DNA from: Venturia oleaginea
Taxonomy: Eukaryota; Ascomycota; Dothideomycetes; Venturiales; Venturiaceae
Direction: 5' to 3'
DNA: 64,000 bases
Assembly (NCBI GenBank): GCA_013176395.1
Contig: JABMLP010000014.1
Coordinates: 992,001 to 1,056,000 of the forward strand
A model generated the notes under the pieces. It had not been told where the DNA came from. It was given only the letters and a program-made list of their open reading frames with translations, and did no database searches. The position numbers were made by a program, and so were the translations under genes. Shown here in pieces: positions 1 to 9,752 of this stretch (position 1 is its first letter; every line of letters starts with the position of its first letter).

Positions 1-1389
1 GAAGCTGTATCAATGGAGTCAACGTTGCCTGCAGGTGGACTTCAACTGGCCAGCCCCCCAGCTTGTCGCATCAGCGTGCGAATGCAAGCGGCCTTGACTT
101 TGGCAGCCGCTCTCATCATTAAAGCTGCGTATATGCTGTTGTAGAAACTTCACCAAAGAAACCATCTCAAAACCAAGTGCTTGACATTGCTGCGGCGGCA
201 TTGAATCCAGAGCTTCAGATTTCTAATGAATGTCTCGTCAACGCTGGGGAAGCGTACCGCAAACTGCGAGTCAACCGTTATTTCTTCGGCAGGAGACGAA
301 CTTGACCACTGCCAGAAATGTACGAAGCATAACAAACACAATTTAGCCATCGGCTTGGGCCATCCTGTTGTGGCGACTAGGTAAAAGAAATCGCTCATAT
401 CTAACCTCGGATTCACAGTCGTGATACAAATCATCATGCTTGCCTTCTGCTATTTTGTCATGCTGGGAGTATCCTTGGCTATTGCCGCCCTTGCTGGAGG
501 CGCGCAGAGCAGCTTCCAAAAAGAATGTCGGGTGAGGAATACCGATTGAAAAATCAATCATGTTGACAGAGCCGGATACAACGACTGCATGAAAGGCGCT
601 GCCATATCTCCTCCTTGTCTACAGCCTCACATTGATCAGTATGGAACATGCTTGGGGTCTTTCGAATCGACCCGACAAAGGCTTCGGTGTACCATTTTCA
701 AGGGCCGTGGATTTGCCGAGTAGTACCTCCTTCAGCTCCCAAGAGAGTTCTGTTCCCATTGATGGGAACAGAGCGATGATGCATTGGCTACTGGGACAAG
801 CGACTGCAACGAAAGAATGGGTGCGGGACAATTCTAGAAATAGTACGCTTGGTATCAGGGGCAATTTCTCGTCAAGGTATGAAGTAAGTCAACTCTTTCC
901 CACCGTTCAACTGTTCGTGGATCCAACCCTCGCCTTCGTACACAACTCATTCAGTTCCGAATTCAATTGGATCTCTTTGGCAATATTCCGAGATTGGGCA
1001 GCCGGAGACTGATCAGTTTTAATCTTGAACCGAGTAGCTTCAAGGCTACGGTGATGCACAAAAATCTATAGCAGGAGAATGAATGGGCTACAACATGCCA
1101 CTTTGATCAATGCTGACTTCTTACAGGTGGTTTACGCTGCTTACCCAGTTTGGCTGACTACACTTTTGATGCTTGCCATGGCATCAATGTGCGCTGGTAT
1201 GCTTTCTCGTTCTCACGCCAGGGTTATACGCCTCAGATGTATGAATCAATTCGTGTTTTGTGCGCCAGTACCATGGAGATGACATCGAAATCGTTTCCGA
1301 GTGAAGGCATCATGCGGGGAGATCGTAAGTGCAAATCTCATGATGGATGTTGATGGCATGACTAACGATTGATGCCAGTGGGAGAGACG
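1..1389 (+). pseudogene. Decayed multi-pass membrane protein gene, cut by the copia insertion
   Basis: The plus strand carries recognisable protein-like segments in several frames. About 60-145 reads as a hydrophobic stretch (ALTLAAALIIKAAYML). It is followed in a shifted frame by NECLVNAGEAYRK (about 210-275). After a plausible intron comes a second membrane segment at about 425-500 (IIMLAFCYFVMLGVSLAIAA), and a third lies at about 1130-1210 (AAYPVWLTTLLMLAMAS). The frames do not connect without indels, so I read it as a relic. A well-formed intron (1325-1378, gtaagt...ccag with actaac) lies just upstream of the copia target site. Removing the element and one AGACG copy lets the reading frame run on from 5540. 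The gene enters from outside the window. The family is not recognised; it resembles large fungal hypothetical membrane proteins. Confidence 0.35.
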
Positions 1390-1557
1390 TGTTGAAGTAT
1401 GAAAGTTGAGTAACAAGTGTATTGAGGGTGAGATCCGGAGGATCTCAGCTATATAGTAATACACTAAGCCCAATTGGGCAGTAAACAAACTCCAGTGACA
1501 GAGAGTAGCCACGCTGGCGCAGGTGGAGGCAATAGCATGAGGATACTCCTTCCAACA
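1390..1557 (-). repeat. Copia 3' LTR
   Basis: The second copy of the 168-bp LTR. Just inside it, at about 1558-1568, the minus strand reads ATTCGGGGGAC, a short G-rich tract in the position expected for the polypurine tract. Confidence 0.93.
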
Positions 1558-1606
1558 GTCCCCCGAATCCGAACGATGTTCCTCCCATCAGTGCCAGTCC
1601 CCCCAT

Positions 1607-3013
1607 TCATGGCGCAGTAGTTGCACAAATACGGCCTCGGAGGTTATCCAGGAGGGGTCGTGGTAGTGATTTAGTACCAATGTCGGCGAGGTTGTCAGCG
1701 GAGCAGACATGCTCGATGGCGTAGTCACCCAGGACGAATCGCTCCCGGACGAAGTGGTAGTGAACGTTGATATGTTTAGAACGATTGCTGATCCTGTGGT
1801 CCTTGATGAGCGACAGGGCGGGCTCGTTGTCAAAATCCACCCCAGGACGTTGTGAGAAGCCTTGTGCCACCAGGCGGGCTTTGCGCTTGACGACCTTTCC
1901 ATGCTCGTCGCGCTTGATGTCAAAGACCCAGCGTGTGCCAACGAGCTTGAGGTTTGGCGGAGGATTGTGTTCCATCACCCATGTGCCATTGTCACGATGT
2001 GCTTGGATTTCTTTGTTGATCGGTGTAACCCACAAAGGGGAGTTAGTGGCGTTGACAGCTTCATTGAACGTGCGAGGTATCTCGTGGTCGATGTCTGCCT
2101 TGGTGACGCAAGCCACAGCGTGCGCCATGTTCTCATCATCTGGCGCAAGCATGTCTTCCAAAGCCAATGACGCTTCAGCGTTGTCTGCGGCTTTGCGTGA
2201 AGGTTTAGCAACTCGTTTGGAGCGTCGGAGCTCGACTGGATCAGACAGGTCCTGTGACGGTCGCGTCTCCCTTCGAGTTCCTCTTGCTCCAGCGCCGGGT
2301 GCAGAGGTGGGTGGAGCGGAGCGCGTGTGTTGTCCATTTTCTGCGCTGGGCTGCACAGGCGTTGGCGCAGGCTGATCGTACGAGTGGTCCAAAGGTACCC
2401 CAGCTTCAAGCCGGGATGGGGTGTACGCTGTCGTCGTGGACCACGTTGGTGATGTAGGAGGTGTGGCAAAAGTGTCCCCCGACGGCCGACGATCTTTGTT
2501 TTGAGGCCGTCTTGGAGATGTAGAGACTGGTTCAGCAGCTGGTATCTCATTCTCCGCCACCGGTTGGAAATACGGCGCAGTCTGAGACCTTGAGAAAGGC
2601 TCAAAGCGCAGGTTGCGAGTTTCCATGATGACATGACGCGATGGGATGTAGACCCTCGCAGTTTTGGTGTTGCGCCCATACCCAACGAAGATGCCTTCCT
2701 CCGCTCTATGCAAGAGCTTGGAGCCAGGCTTGCGAGCTTCTACAGGTATGTGAGCGAAGATTTTGGAGCCGAATGGGTGCAGATGCTTGATGGATGGTTT
2801 CGCGCCAATGAGTAATTCATGCGGCGTACGACCCAGTTTGTCAGCAGCGTGAGGGGATATGTTCTTGAGGAAATTGGCTGTCTGCACAGCCTCACCCCAA
2901 AGGAACAGCTGACTGTCAGTAGGGATCATTGATCGAGCGATCTGAATGATGGACTGATTCCACCGTTCTGCGACGCCATTGAGCTCATGATGGTAAGGAT
3001 GGGACCATGTCAT
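1607..3013 (-). pseudogene. Copia integrase C-terminus plus truncated RT/RNase H
   Basis: A 468-residue ORF beginning just before the integrase NGVAERWNQS motif that holds the third catalytic Glu. A Pro/Ser-rich integrase tail follows. The start of the copia-type reverse transcriptase is present (GTWVMEHNPPPNLKLVGTRW, then KARLVAQGFSQRPGVDF). It jumps directly to the last part of RNase H (DNEPALSL ... SKHINVHYHFVRE ... DNLADIGTKSLPRP). All RT catalytic motifs, including the YxDD box, are absent. The join lies near 1825-1845, where RT GVDFD and RNase H DNEP share a D codon, which suggests a deletion. This copy cannot make an active RT. Confidence 0.85.
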
Positions 3014-5168
3014 GTTGTATGCCCATGCGCCGAAGGTCCTGGGCAGCGGCGCGGTATTCGCCGCCGTTGTCAGACTTGAAGCGTTTTACCGTAGAGCTGT
3101 GTATGTGGATGTTCGCAGTACTCATCTGAGCGTTGTATTGAGTATTTGCGAAGGCGATGAATTCGCGGATCGCCTGGGGGCCATCAGACTTCAGCTTAAG
3201 AAGCTTGATCCAGGAGTAGCGAGTTGCTTGGCAGATGAAGGATATGAAGTAACGTGCGCCTCCAAGGCTTGGGCGAGGAAACTTCCCTGACAAGTCTGAG
3301 TGTATGACTTCGAGCGGCTTGATGGTGCGCGCCAGTACTGGTGGGGATGGCGCAGGCCGCTGTCGCTTGGACTTGCTGAGGGAGCACATGTCGCAGTGGA
3401 AGTCATGAGGTTTCGCCGGTACCAGGTGCCCATCATTGTATATCCTTGCAGGGTTTGGGACGTGAAGATGACCGACTGAGTGATGAAACTCCGTATACGA
3501 TGAGAAGCATGCAGTCTTCTGCGCCAGTGTTGGCCAAGATGGTGCACTGACGGTTGCAGCAGGTGCGGTCTCGGTTTTGTGTAGTGACGATTTGCGCGTC
3601 AGGTCTCGGTTAGTTGGCGCGTGGGATTCGGTCGAGGCAACGTGCGCTGTGGGTTTCGTTTTAGTTTGGATTTGTACAACGCCGTCCGCGTGCCGTGCCC
3701 ACAGTACCGTGGCGCCGTTGCGCGTGAGGAAGATGTCGTTTGCTTTGCCGTGCAATTCGAGGTTGTGATGGTGACGGACATAACTCCAGGAGAAGAGCCG
3801 TGTACCATAGAGCTCGCTACTGTAGAGGACGTTGGTCAGTTCGACGATCTTGGTGGATCTGTCAGGCATTCTGCAGCGTAATCGAACGAGTCCAACACCA
3901 TTGATGGGTAACTTGATACCGCCGGCCACCGTGATCGTTCCTTGCTTGGGTGACAAGGACACGAAATCATCGGCGCAGCCAGTCATGTGCCGCGAGGCAC
4001 CAGTGTCAAGAAGCCATACCGTGGGAGGATCGATTGCTGAGGGCCGACGTATTGCGGCGTGAGCACTTATAGTTTCGCGTGATTGCTTGCCGTTTACGTT
4101 GATCATCGTGGTCCGCGTCGACTGCGGTGGTGATCCAGTCAGGTCAATGGTTGCGCCGGCAGTGGCGTTGGTGGCGCGGTAATGTGCTATGAAGCTCACC
4201 ACCTCAGTTGCGCTGTCCTCGTCGTCCTCATCGTCTGATGATTCAGCGGCGTTCGCGTTGTTCGCCTTTTGACGTTTTGCGCCATTCTTCGTCTCCTTTG
4301 GCGCGCCGTTGCCTTTGCGCTGCTGTTGCTCCTTGTGTTTCTTGAGCTCGTTACAGTTCGTGTAGGCGTGCCCAATGAACGTCATGTTGTGCTTGCGGCA
4401 CCAGGAGCATTCGGTAGTATTAGTAGCCGGACGCGTTCCGCGTGCGCCACCTTGGTTCTGTTTGGCGCCGCGCGCGGCTGATTGTTTCGCAGCGTACGCG
4501 GTAGAGGAGTCAGCGTCGAGGGAGTGCTTGTCGGAGATGTCGAGGATCTTGGGTTCGATGTCGACAAACTTGGTAACGTCACGAGAGCTGAGGTTGTCGA
4601 TGACGTGGTCCATAGTATCTGGTAGGGTAGCCAGGAAGAATGAGCCCTTGACCTCATCCGATTCAAACATTGCCTTCATGGCTTTTGCGACGCTCTGTGA
4701 AGAGCCAGCGCATCGCTTTGCCATGCGAGTCCATCGCTGATGGAACTCGTCCAGGTGTAGTCTGAGGTCGTCTCCATCCGCGTAGCGGAGGTTTGTGAGC
4801 GACCGGAAGAGGGTGATGGACGCGTTGCCGGTATCGCGGTCGAATCGGCTGCCGAGGTGTTTCCAGGCCTCGGGTGACGTGTCGCACGACGCGATGGACA
4901 TCGTGAGGTCGTTGTGTACCGACGAGAGCAGCATGACCATGGCCTTGTTGTCGTCGGCGTCCCACTTGTCGATGAGCTCCTCGCGAGCTTCTGCGCCAGT
5001 CCCAGCGACGGCGGCGGGCTTTGTCTTCTTGCCAGACACGATCGGCCAGAGGCCAGCGTACCTGAGTGCGACAGTCCACGCGGAGCGCCATTCTGTGTAG
5101 TTATCGCCGCGGGCAGAAAGCTTGGGCAGCGAGTTGGGGTCAAGCTTGAAGCTGAAGGAAGATGACAT
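2985..5168 (-). CDS. Copia gag-protease-integrase open reading frame
   Basis: A 727-residue ORF. The N-terminal half is Gag-like (WRSAWTVALRYAGLW near residue 30). It is followed by a CCHC-like zinc knuckle (C-x2-C-x9-H-x4-C) near residue 255, an Asp-rich linker, and the retroviral-type aspartic protease site WLLDTGASRHMTG. The integrase zinc-binding region (H...H...HCDMC) and the first two catalytic acidic residues (HSDLSG and SDNGGEY) follow. The frame ends near 2985 just before the third catalytic Glu, which lies in the next frame (ORF starting at 3013). The 28-bp overlap of the two frames looks like a single-base indel rather than a known copia recoding site. Confidence 0.85.
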   Translation of the reverse strand: MSSSFSFKLDPNSLPKLSARGDNYTEWRSAWTVALRYAGLWPIVSGKKTKPAAVAGTGAEAREELIDKWDADDNKAMVMLLSSVHNDLTMSIASCDTSPEAWKHLGSRFDRDTGNASITLFRSLTNLRYADGDDLRLHLDEFHQRWTRMAKRCAGSSQSVAKAMKAMFESDEVKGSFFLATLPDTMDHVIDNLSSRDVTKFVDIEPKILDISDKHSLDADSSTAYAAKQSAARGAKQNQGGARGTRPATNTTECSWCRKHNMTFIGHAYTNCNELKKHKEQQQRKGNGAPKETKNGAKRQKANNANAAESSDDEDDEDSATEVVSFIAHYRATNATAGATIDLTGSPPQSTRTTMINVNGKQSRETISAHAAIRRPSAIDPPTVWLLDTGASRHMTGCADDFVSLSPKQGTITVAGGIKLPINGVGLVRLRCRMPDRSTKIVELTNVLYSSELYGTRLFSWSYVRHHHNLELHGKANDIFLTRNGATVLWARHADGVVQIQTKTKPTAHVASTESHAPTNRDLTRKSSLHKTETAPAATVSAPSWPTLAQKTACFSSYTEFHHSVGHLHVPNPARIYNDGHLVPAKPHDFHCDMCSLSKSKRQRPAPSPPVLARTIKPLEVIHSDLSGKFPRPSLGGARYFISFICQATRYSWIKLLKLKSDGPQAIREFIAFANTQYNAQMSTANIHIHSSTVKRFKSDNGGEYRAAAQDLRRMGIQHDMVPSLPS

Positions 5169-5350
5169 GATGACAGAGGTGGTCTGAAGTCTGCTTCAGA
5201 GGTAAAGGTGGGTGCCGTGCTGTGCTGGTACGGTGTGCTGTACGCCGGGTAGCGGAGCGTCGGCAGCAACAACAGCAGCGATGATGAACAACAAATGTGA
5301 AGCAGTGATGCTCAGTAAGGTGCTGTATATCGGAGGAGCGCGCGGCGTGA

Positions 5351-5366
5351 TGCCGGGCTCATAACC
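5351..5366 (-). other. Copia primer-binding site (initiator tRNA-Met anticodon arm type)
   Basis: Immediately inside the 5' LTR the plus strand reads TGCCGGGCTCATAACC. This looks like the anticodon stem-loop of initiator tRNA-Met (CAU anticodon within GGGCTCATAACCC). The minus-strand element RNA would be complementary to it. Priming by an internal half-tRNA-iMet fragment is known for Drosophila copia and related elements. The match is from memory of the tRNA and was not searched. Confidence 0.6.
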
Positions 5367-5534
5367 TGTTGAAGTATGAAAGTTGAGTAACAAGTGTATT
5401 GAGGGTGAGATCCGGAGGATCTCAGCTATATAGTAATACACTAAGCCCAATTGGGCAGTAAACAAACTCCAGTGACAGAGAGTAGCCACGCTGGCGCAGG
5501 TGGAGGCAATAGCATGAGGATACTCCTTCCAACA
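5367..5534 (-). repeat. Copia 5' LTR (upstream end in element orientation)
   Basis: A 168-bp direct repeat with TG...CA ends, identical by eye to 1390-1557. In element orientation it is the promoter-bearing 5' LTR. It lies directly next to the primer-binding site at 5351-5366 and to the target-site duplication at 5535-5539. Confidence 0.93.
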
Positions 5535-5658
5535 AGACGAAGAAATATCAACATGCTGGATTTACTGGGACGGAGCCTGGAAAGGCTGTGCCTGGCGAGC
5601 TGTATTATGGGGGGCGAGAAAAAGGAAAAAGAAGATTCTTGAATATATCATCTCTCTA

Positions 5659-5992
5659 CTACAACTCTCTGAACGCAGCTGTATACACGACCATCCCATC
5701 GACAAAGCCAGCACACTTCGCAGACCAACCGAGCAAAGTCCTGGCTCTCTCAGCGCCATTATTTCCAGAAGTGCTCATGGCTTCAGCAAAAGCATCGCCA
5801 TCAGACCCAGCCAATTTGACGAATCCTCTATATCCAACATCCCCAGCCAAAGCATTGAGCAGTTCCTGCATAATCTCCAATTAGCCTACCAAATCGAACA
5901 CAGGATGATCGCTGTGCTTTCCTCGAAGTGTGTGGATAGTTTTGTGCGGGATGGGGGAATGAGGATGCTCATTATGAGTAGATGTTGTCTGA
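5659..5992 (-). pseudogene. C-terminal fragment of an NAD-dependent epimerase-like gene
   Basis: The minus strand from about 5992 down to 5659 reads as the tail of a nucleotide-sugar epimerase/NmrA-like protein. It has HPVFDLVG, an in-frame TAA at about 5884-5886, then LEIMQELLNALAGDVGYRG, AEAMSTSGNN, and a typical ending RARTLLGWSAKCAGFVDGM before the stop. The 'LLGW.pk..gfvdgm' tail is a common C-terminal pattern in such proteins. No Rossmann GxxGxxG part is found upstream, so this is a broken remnant. It lies antisense to a reading frame that continues the membrane-protein relic, so one of the two readings may be fortuitous. Confidence 0.35.
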
Positions 5993-6187
5993 ATATATCT
6001 TTACTGCTTTCGTCAAAGGTTTCGACGAAGAAGGAAATTTCTTGTTTCAAGTTAGCGAAGGGTGATGTTGACTAAGGTTTCAGTGGATAACCCAGGCCTA
6101 AGGATCGTCAGGAACCCCCCTGGTGATAGTGGGTACGGGATGATTTTTAATTGGGATTGGCGCGAAACGGCGTCATAGAACTGAGCG

Positions 6188-6296
6188 GAGAACATGTGCC
6201 TTAGGCCCTCGTGATGAGAACATGTGCCTTGGCCTTGCAGATGAGAATATATGCCTTGGCCTTGAAGATGAGATTATGTGCCTTGGCCTCACAGAT
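6188..6296. repeat. 27-bp tandem repeat, four copies
   Basis: Four head-to-tail units of 27-28 bp, each beginning GAGAAYATRTGCCTT and ending in a purine-rich ..GAT: 6188-6215, 6216-6242, 6243-6269 and 6270-6296. The copies differ at a few positions. It is not in a supported gene and lies about 400 bp upstream of the aspartic protease. Confidence 0.8.
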
Positions 6297-6696
6297 GAGA
6301 TGAGGTTCCGACGAAGATGTATGTGGTAGGAGAGAGTCGGATGCGGTGACAGTGTTCCATATGAGCGAGCATATCTCAAGCACGCCCCAAACACATGCAA
6401 GCTCGTCAGGGGTTCGGCGAGAAGCTGGCCAATTGGGACCTGTGAACGCTCGGAAGCACCCGCAAGTGATTGCTGATTACTTCTCTTCCTACCCCATCCC
6501 TCATCCCCCATCCCCCATCTTTTGCTGCAGGTGCAACCCTCGATCTCGCCCTATGCCAGCCATCATGTCACAGTGCCACCCGCCCTGAAAGACCTCCATT
6601 CCTTTCGTCTCTGCTCTGCATTTTTCCTCTTGTGTCAGCGTTCTTTATACTTTCTACGATACCCGCATACCTACAACCTACAAACGACTGAGAAAC

Positions 6697-8407
6697 ATGG
6701 CGCCTATCCAAAGCCTTTCCTTCCTTTCGCTTTCCTTACTTGCACACCTCGTCCAAGCAACATTACCACCACCTAGAGTTCTCGGTCTAGATTTTCAAAG
6801 GAGAGAGTTTCCCACGGAACAGACATTACCCAACAATCGTTTACGGCGCCGAGCGTCTACTGTTACTTCGACACTCTACAATGCCCAATCAAATCTTTTG
6901 TACTTGATAAACGCCACGATTGGAACCCCGCCTCAGAGATTCTCGTTGCAACTGGATACTGGAAGTAGCGATATTTGGGTTCGTTTTTGTGCCCAAGCAT
7001 TGCCCATGCACCATCAGAACAAGAGGCTGATCAATCGCAGATCCCATGGTCTGGTTCCAGAACATGCACGACCAAACAAAGGCGCTGCACAAACGGTGCA
7101 TATGATGATAGCAAATCCTCCACCTTTGTTGACGTCGCTCCCGACGAGTTCCAAATCACCTATGTCGACCAAACCAAGATCGTTGGGGACTACATCAATG
7201 AGACTTTTGGCATTGGAGGTGCAACAGTGACGAAGATGACTATGGGATTGGCCAAGCAATCTACCGAGCAGGACACCACCAGTGAGTTCCAGGGCATAGT
7301 CGGCGTTGGCTTTGACGTAGGAGAAGCTATTTACGCGCAGACTGCGACTGCCACCCGGCCTGGCGTGACTTATCCCAACATAGTCAGTCAGTTGGTCAAT
7401 CAGGGACTCATAAAGACTCGGGCGTACAGTCTTTGGTTAAATGATAGAGGTGAGACTGGCATCGGCAATCGATGAGACAGTGCTAATGGTGGGCAGAGTC
7501 GAACACGGGCAGTATCCTATTTGGTGGTATCGACTATGCCAAATTCCGCGGCGATTTGGACATCCTACCTCTGCAGCCGGATATTTACGGTGCTATCTCG
7601 TCCTTTACAGTCACTCTCAACTCTTTCCAGATCATCGGAAACCAACAGAAAGTTGTCTACACGGCAAATCAAACCATTCCCGTCATCCTGGATTCCGGAA
7701 CAACTTTGACATATCTCCCCGATCCCATTGCCAATGCCATCGCTCAAGGTGTTGGCGCCATCGCGAATCCCAACTATGGCGTCGTCGTGCCTTGCAATAT
7801 CGCCAATACCCCTGCCACCCTCAAATTCCAATTTGGAAATTCCAACGGCCCAGTCATTGTGGCGGAAATCTCACAGTTTGTGTTGCCATTCCCATCGGAC
7901 ATTCCTACACCCAAATTCCGAAATGGGAACGTCGCGTGCCGATGGGGAATCCTGCCTTCGGAGGGCAACCCAAACCTGTTCGGCGACACCTTTTTGAGAT
8001 CTGCCTACGTCGTTTACAACATCGACGGCAGTCAGATCGGAATTGCATCAACCAATTTCAATGCGACGAATGAGGATATTCGCGAGATCAGCGTTGCATC
8101 CTCAATACCAGGAGCGTCCGCTACGGCTAGTGGTGTAGCACAACAAACACATACTGGGGCTATTTACTTGACCCCTACTGGGATGTCAGGCAGTGCCGCC
8201 AGCTCAACTGGTGCTGTGGAAGCCACTGGAACTGGCACATTCGATTTAGGAGCCCCAACTGCCACGACAGTAACAACGGCCAACTCACCAAAGAAAGCTG
8301 GCGCTAGAGCGCTGGAACCACCTCGACAACCTTTGATTGCCTCCGTTGTAGCTAGCATGATTGTTCTGTTGTCATTCCTTGGTGGATCAATGTTGATCTT
8401 CGCGTAG
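6697..8407 (+). CDS. GPI-anchored pepsin-like aspartic protease (yapsin type)
   Basis: Model: exons 6697-6978, 7041-7449 and 7497-8407, 533 aa; both introns are GT-AG with CTGAT/CTAAT-like branch sites. A signal peptide (first about 22 residues, hydrophobic, VQA cut) is followed by a propeptide with RLRRR, a likely Kex2-type processing site. The two pepsin-family catalytic motifs are present: DTGSSDIW (Asp near 87) and DSGTTLTYLP (Asp near 296). The flap region and FGGIDYAKF are also present. The C-terminus has a Ser/Thr/Gly-rich stalk and a hydrophobic tail ending at LIFA, as in GPI-anchored fungal yapsins. The expected location is plasma membrane or cell wall, with a role in wall-protein processing or extracellular proteolysis. 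Intron 1 falls directly after the first catalytic motif. Confidence 0.9.
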
Positions 8408-9752
8408 AGTCTGTCCTTCTTGACAACTATGATTCATGCATTTTGAAGCGCTCTGGTGATGCTTTTGATTTCGTTCATCTTAATAGCCTTTGGAGTTCAG
8501 GAGGGACCATTGATTGGACATCACGATGAGTGCGTTGATTCTTGCATAGAGTTTCACGAAATGCGCATTTGTTGCGGACAAAGGGCGCAATGAGGTTGGG
8601 TTGGTATTTGGAGATCGAGTTCATGCGTACTTTGTGGTGTTTCATGTACCAGCCGCACTGGTTTGTCTACAATTCGTGCACCAATGCGATGTGCGACCCT
8701 GAAAGATTACATTGCAAATTGTTACCAGACCTACCAAACCAAACTTTCCCTCGAACCTCTGGCGGGTTTCAAGGCCTTTGAGCGGATTAGTGGACTCGGA
8801 CCAAAGTCTGATATTCGAGTCTGGCGGCTTATTCTTCAAGCGAGCGAGGTGTGCGAAGTGATACACCAGGGTTCAGTGAGTTTGTGTTCGCAGAACTATT
8901 GACTCTATATGCGCTGACACATCATCAGATTTGACAATTTGAACGCGCACTTTAACTACCATAGTACGATCCATTATTGTGCATTCTAATATATTGGAAG
9001 AGCAACGCGTCTGCCTTTTTAAGCTTTGCAGCTAACGATAGTCCTTTTACGGACAGATACACTATACCAAAATGGTCAGAATTGATTGGAATGAACCACT
9101 CTTTCAGGGCGATGGAGCCGATGTCTCGTCTCGAAGAGAGCGACTCCAACGACAGGGGTTCATATTCACAACCACAACTATTTGCCTCTTGAATCATTCG
9201 ACGAATCAGTCCCTGGGAGCAGAGCGACTGAACAATTGATCAACCAGATTTTTGTTTCAAGTCTCAACATGCACCTGCCAAAAGTCACTCCACCTCGCTT
9301 CCTACGTTCGCATACTGCCATTATTTCTCCAATTTTTTGTGGAGTATGTTTTCTTAATGCAGGTAGTACTATTAGGATACACGGAGCCCTTCAAGTTGGA
9401 CTCGTACAGTCCATGGGTTCGCGAACAGGTAGTTCCGGGGCCCAGACAATTTCTTTTCATCTTGCGAAGTCGCCAAAAGCATCTCCTACCGTTCTGATGC
9501 CGTGTGCAAGTACGCTTTTCGAGACGGAAACCTAATCCCGCAGTATACTCTTAATTCGGAGCCCTAAGTGGGAAAGAAGACTAGAGTTCCTCACATATTG
9601 ACATGTCGCAGCCCTATCAGACTTGGATCTCCATAAGACTGTTCGTACCCTTCACCCAATGCATTCATTCGTTGTCAGCTCATTCTCTCTACTCCGGTAT
9701 CGTTTAACAGCTAGTTCCTGCACCGTTTCCTCTGCCAACCGCATTCATTACA
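8408..9752. other. Intergenic, no supported gene
   Basis: Only short overlapping reading frames without family signatures or convincing splice structure. It separates the protease from the secreted protein at 9753. Confidence 0.5.

Larger units (their letters stand above)
1390..5534 (-). mobile_element. Ty1/copia LTR retrotransposon, internally deleted, with identical LTRs
   Basis: The element is 4145 bp, bounded by two 168-bp direct repeats that begin TGTTGAAG and end TTCCAACA. It is flanked by a 5-bp target-site duplication AGACG (1385-1389 and 5535-5539). Coding is on the minus strand, in the order Gag, zinc knuckle, protease, integrase, then a fragment of reverse transcriptase fused to the end of RNase H; this order (integrase before RT) defines the copia superfamily. 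I read the two LTRs as identical base for base, which indicates recent insertion. The body is defective: there is a frame break near 3000 and most of RT/RNase H is missing near 1830. It is therefore non-autonomous and was probably mobilised in trans. Confidence 0.93.

Noticed and set aside
2985..3013. Programmed frameshift between the two copia ORFs
   Set aside because: The break falls inside the integrase core rather than at a Gag-Pol boundary, no slippery heptamer is evident, and the element is already defective.
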